In this document: positions 63,677 to 64,000 of the stretch, one piece after another
How positions within the stretch are numbered: position 1 is the first letter of the stretch
How the letters are laid out: the number at the start of each line of letters is the position of its first letter
DNA from: Nitrospina sp.
GTDB lineage: Bacteria > Nitrospinota > Nitrospinia > Nitrospinales > VA-1
Direction of reading: 5' to 3'
DNA length: 64,000 nt
NCBI GenBank assembly: GCA_018697205.1
Contig: JABHTG010000141.1
Location: 1-64,000 of the forward strand
The notes under the pieces: generated by a model
The model's database searches: none
Seen by the model: the letters and a program-made list of their open reading frames with translations, nothing else
What the model was told of the DNA's origin: nothing
Made by a program: the position numbers and the translations under genes

Positions 63677-64000
63677 CTATAACTGAAACTGCATAGCCAA
63701 CATAGCTGTATTTTTGTCAACCGTATTATCATGATCTGTATCAACGTACCAAAGTGCTGTTATTTTGGCATTAAAACCATCAATCACATAATTCAAACCG
63801 GCTTCTGTTCGATCTTTAGTTCCTCTACTACCAGAAGCGTTTGTTTGATCTCTATCATAACTCTGGTACCTAAAATAAGGCTGAAGCTGACCTTGTATGC
63901 CACCAATCGAAGTTTTATCGGGCATTAAGTAACTTGCTAAAATCAGGTAAGAATCACCCTGAAGCAAGTTAGTTGTATAATCACCAGTATGACCACTCTT
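63677..64000 (-). CDS. Outer-membrane porin, C-terminal fragment
   Basis: The frame runs in from the right edge (about 107 residues visible). It alternates amphipathic strands: GDSYLILASYLMP, LQPYFRYQSYDRD, TEAGLNYVIDGFNAKITALWYVD and a final MLAMQFQL ending in Leu. Features match the end of a 16-strand porin of the OprP/phosphate-selective type, with aromatic girdles and a short acidic turn (DTDHDNTVDKNT). Which porin family cannot be decided without the remaining part. Next to a urea importer it could be a general small-solute porin (inference). Confidence 0.75.
   Translation of the reverse strand, partial: KSGHTGDYTTNLLQGDSYLILASYLMPDKTSIGGIQGQLQPYFRYQSYDRDQTNASGSRGTKDRTEAGLNYVIDGFNAKITALWYVDTDHDNTVDKNTAMLAMQFQL

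Overview
This is a low-GC chromosomal segment from a free-living Gram-negative bacterium. Evidence for the cell type is SecA, lipoprotein processing (Lgt/LspA), outer-membrane receptors and porins, TonB, and a periplasmic HtrA protease. Several features fit a pelagic marine nitrite oxidiser of the Nitrospinota type: a complete urea ABC transporter under an apparent sigma-54 promoter, B12 scavenging, single-copy compact gene clusters, and a truncated secreted protein at the left edge that resembles the N-terminus of multicopper oxidases I associate with nitrite oxidisers. That assignment is inference; a deltaproteobacterial or SAR324-like lineage cannot be excluded without a database search.

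Layout. 1-5.2 kb: truncated secreted protein, HtrA/DegP protease, iron-sulfur APS/PAPS reductase (cysH), a lone EcfT-like membrane protein, and an overlapping HD-hydrolase/sirtuin pair. 5.3-12.6 kb: a DUF1566 secreted protein, small hypotheticals, thiL, two overlapping CorC/HlyC-type transporters, a TerB/DnaJ protein, a Dabb protein, and a DksA/TraR zinc-finger protein carrying a long Lys-Ala-Thr minisatellite. 12.6-21.4 kb (minus strand): the core block rpsF-ssb-rpsR-DUF2232-rplI-dnaB-TPR, followed by an M23 peptidase and secA. 21.6-31 kb: a seven-repeat FG-GAP lipoprotein, an orphan solute-binding protein with a large insertion, ferredoxin, initiator tRNA, bactofilin, a cNMP-binding protein, an outer-membrane barrel, parvulin, two unlisted small membrane ORFs, and tyrS. 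30.7-37.9 kb (minus): trpS, ileS-lspA-lgt plus a small GYF2-like protein, an M50 protease and a glycosyltransferase. 38-42.9 kb: an acidic repeat protein behind a folded leader, a MinD-like ATPase, a CCA-adding-type enzyme and an esterase.

43-50.2 kb is a B12 acquisition operon: cobalamin riboswitch with terminator, BtuB-like receptor, BtuF/BtuD/BtuC, CobO, TonB, an unlisted 42-residue ORF, and a cytochrome c lipoprotein. 50.3-55.7 kb: dapL-type aminotransferase, folK, and on the minus strand tmk-ubiX-cysteine desulfurase-thiI. The last two overlap and probably form a tRNA thiolation sulfur relay. 55.8-57.5 kb: a Lys-tract membrane protein and a DyP-peroxidase-like protein that has lost the catalytic and heme-ligand segments. 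57.5-63.3 kb: urtABCDE on the minus strand. 63.7-64 kb: the C-terminus of a beta-barrel porin, cut by the window edge.

The items most worth a second look are the sigma-54 promoter and intercistronic hairpin of the urt operon, the heme-less DyP-like protein beside it, the repeat protein/MinD pair with its folded leader, the minisatellite DksA fusion, and the initiator tRNA with a U1-U72 mismatch and an abutting 20-bp perfect inverted repeat.
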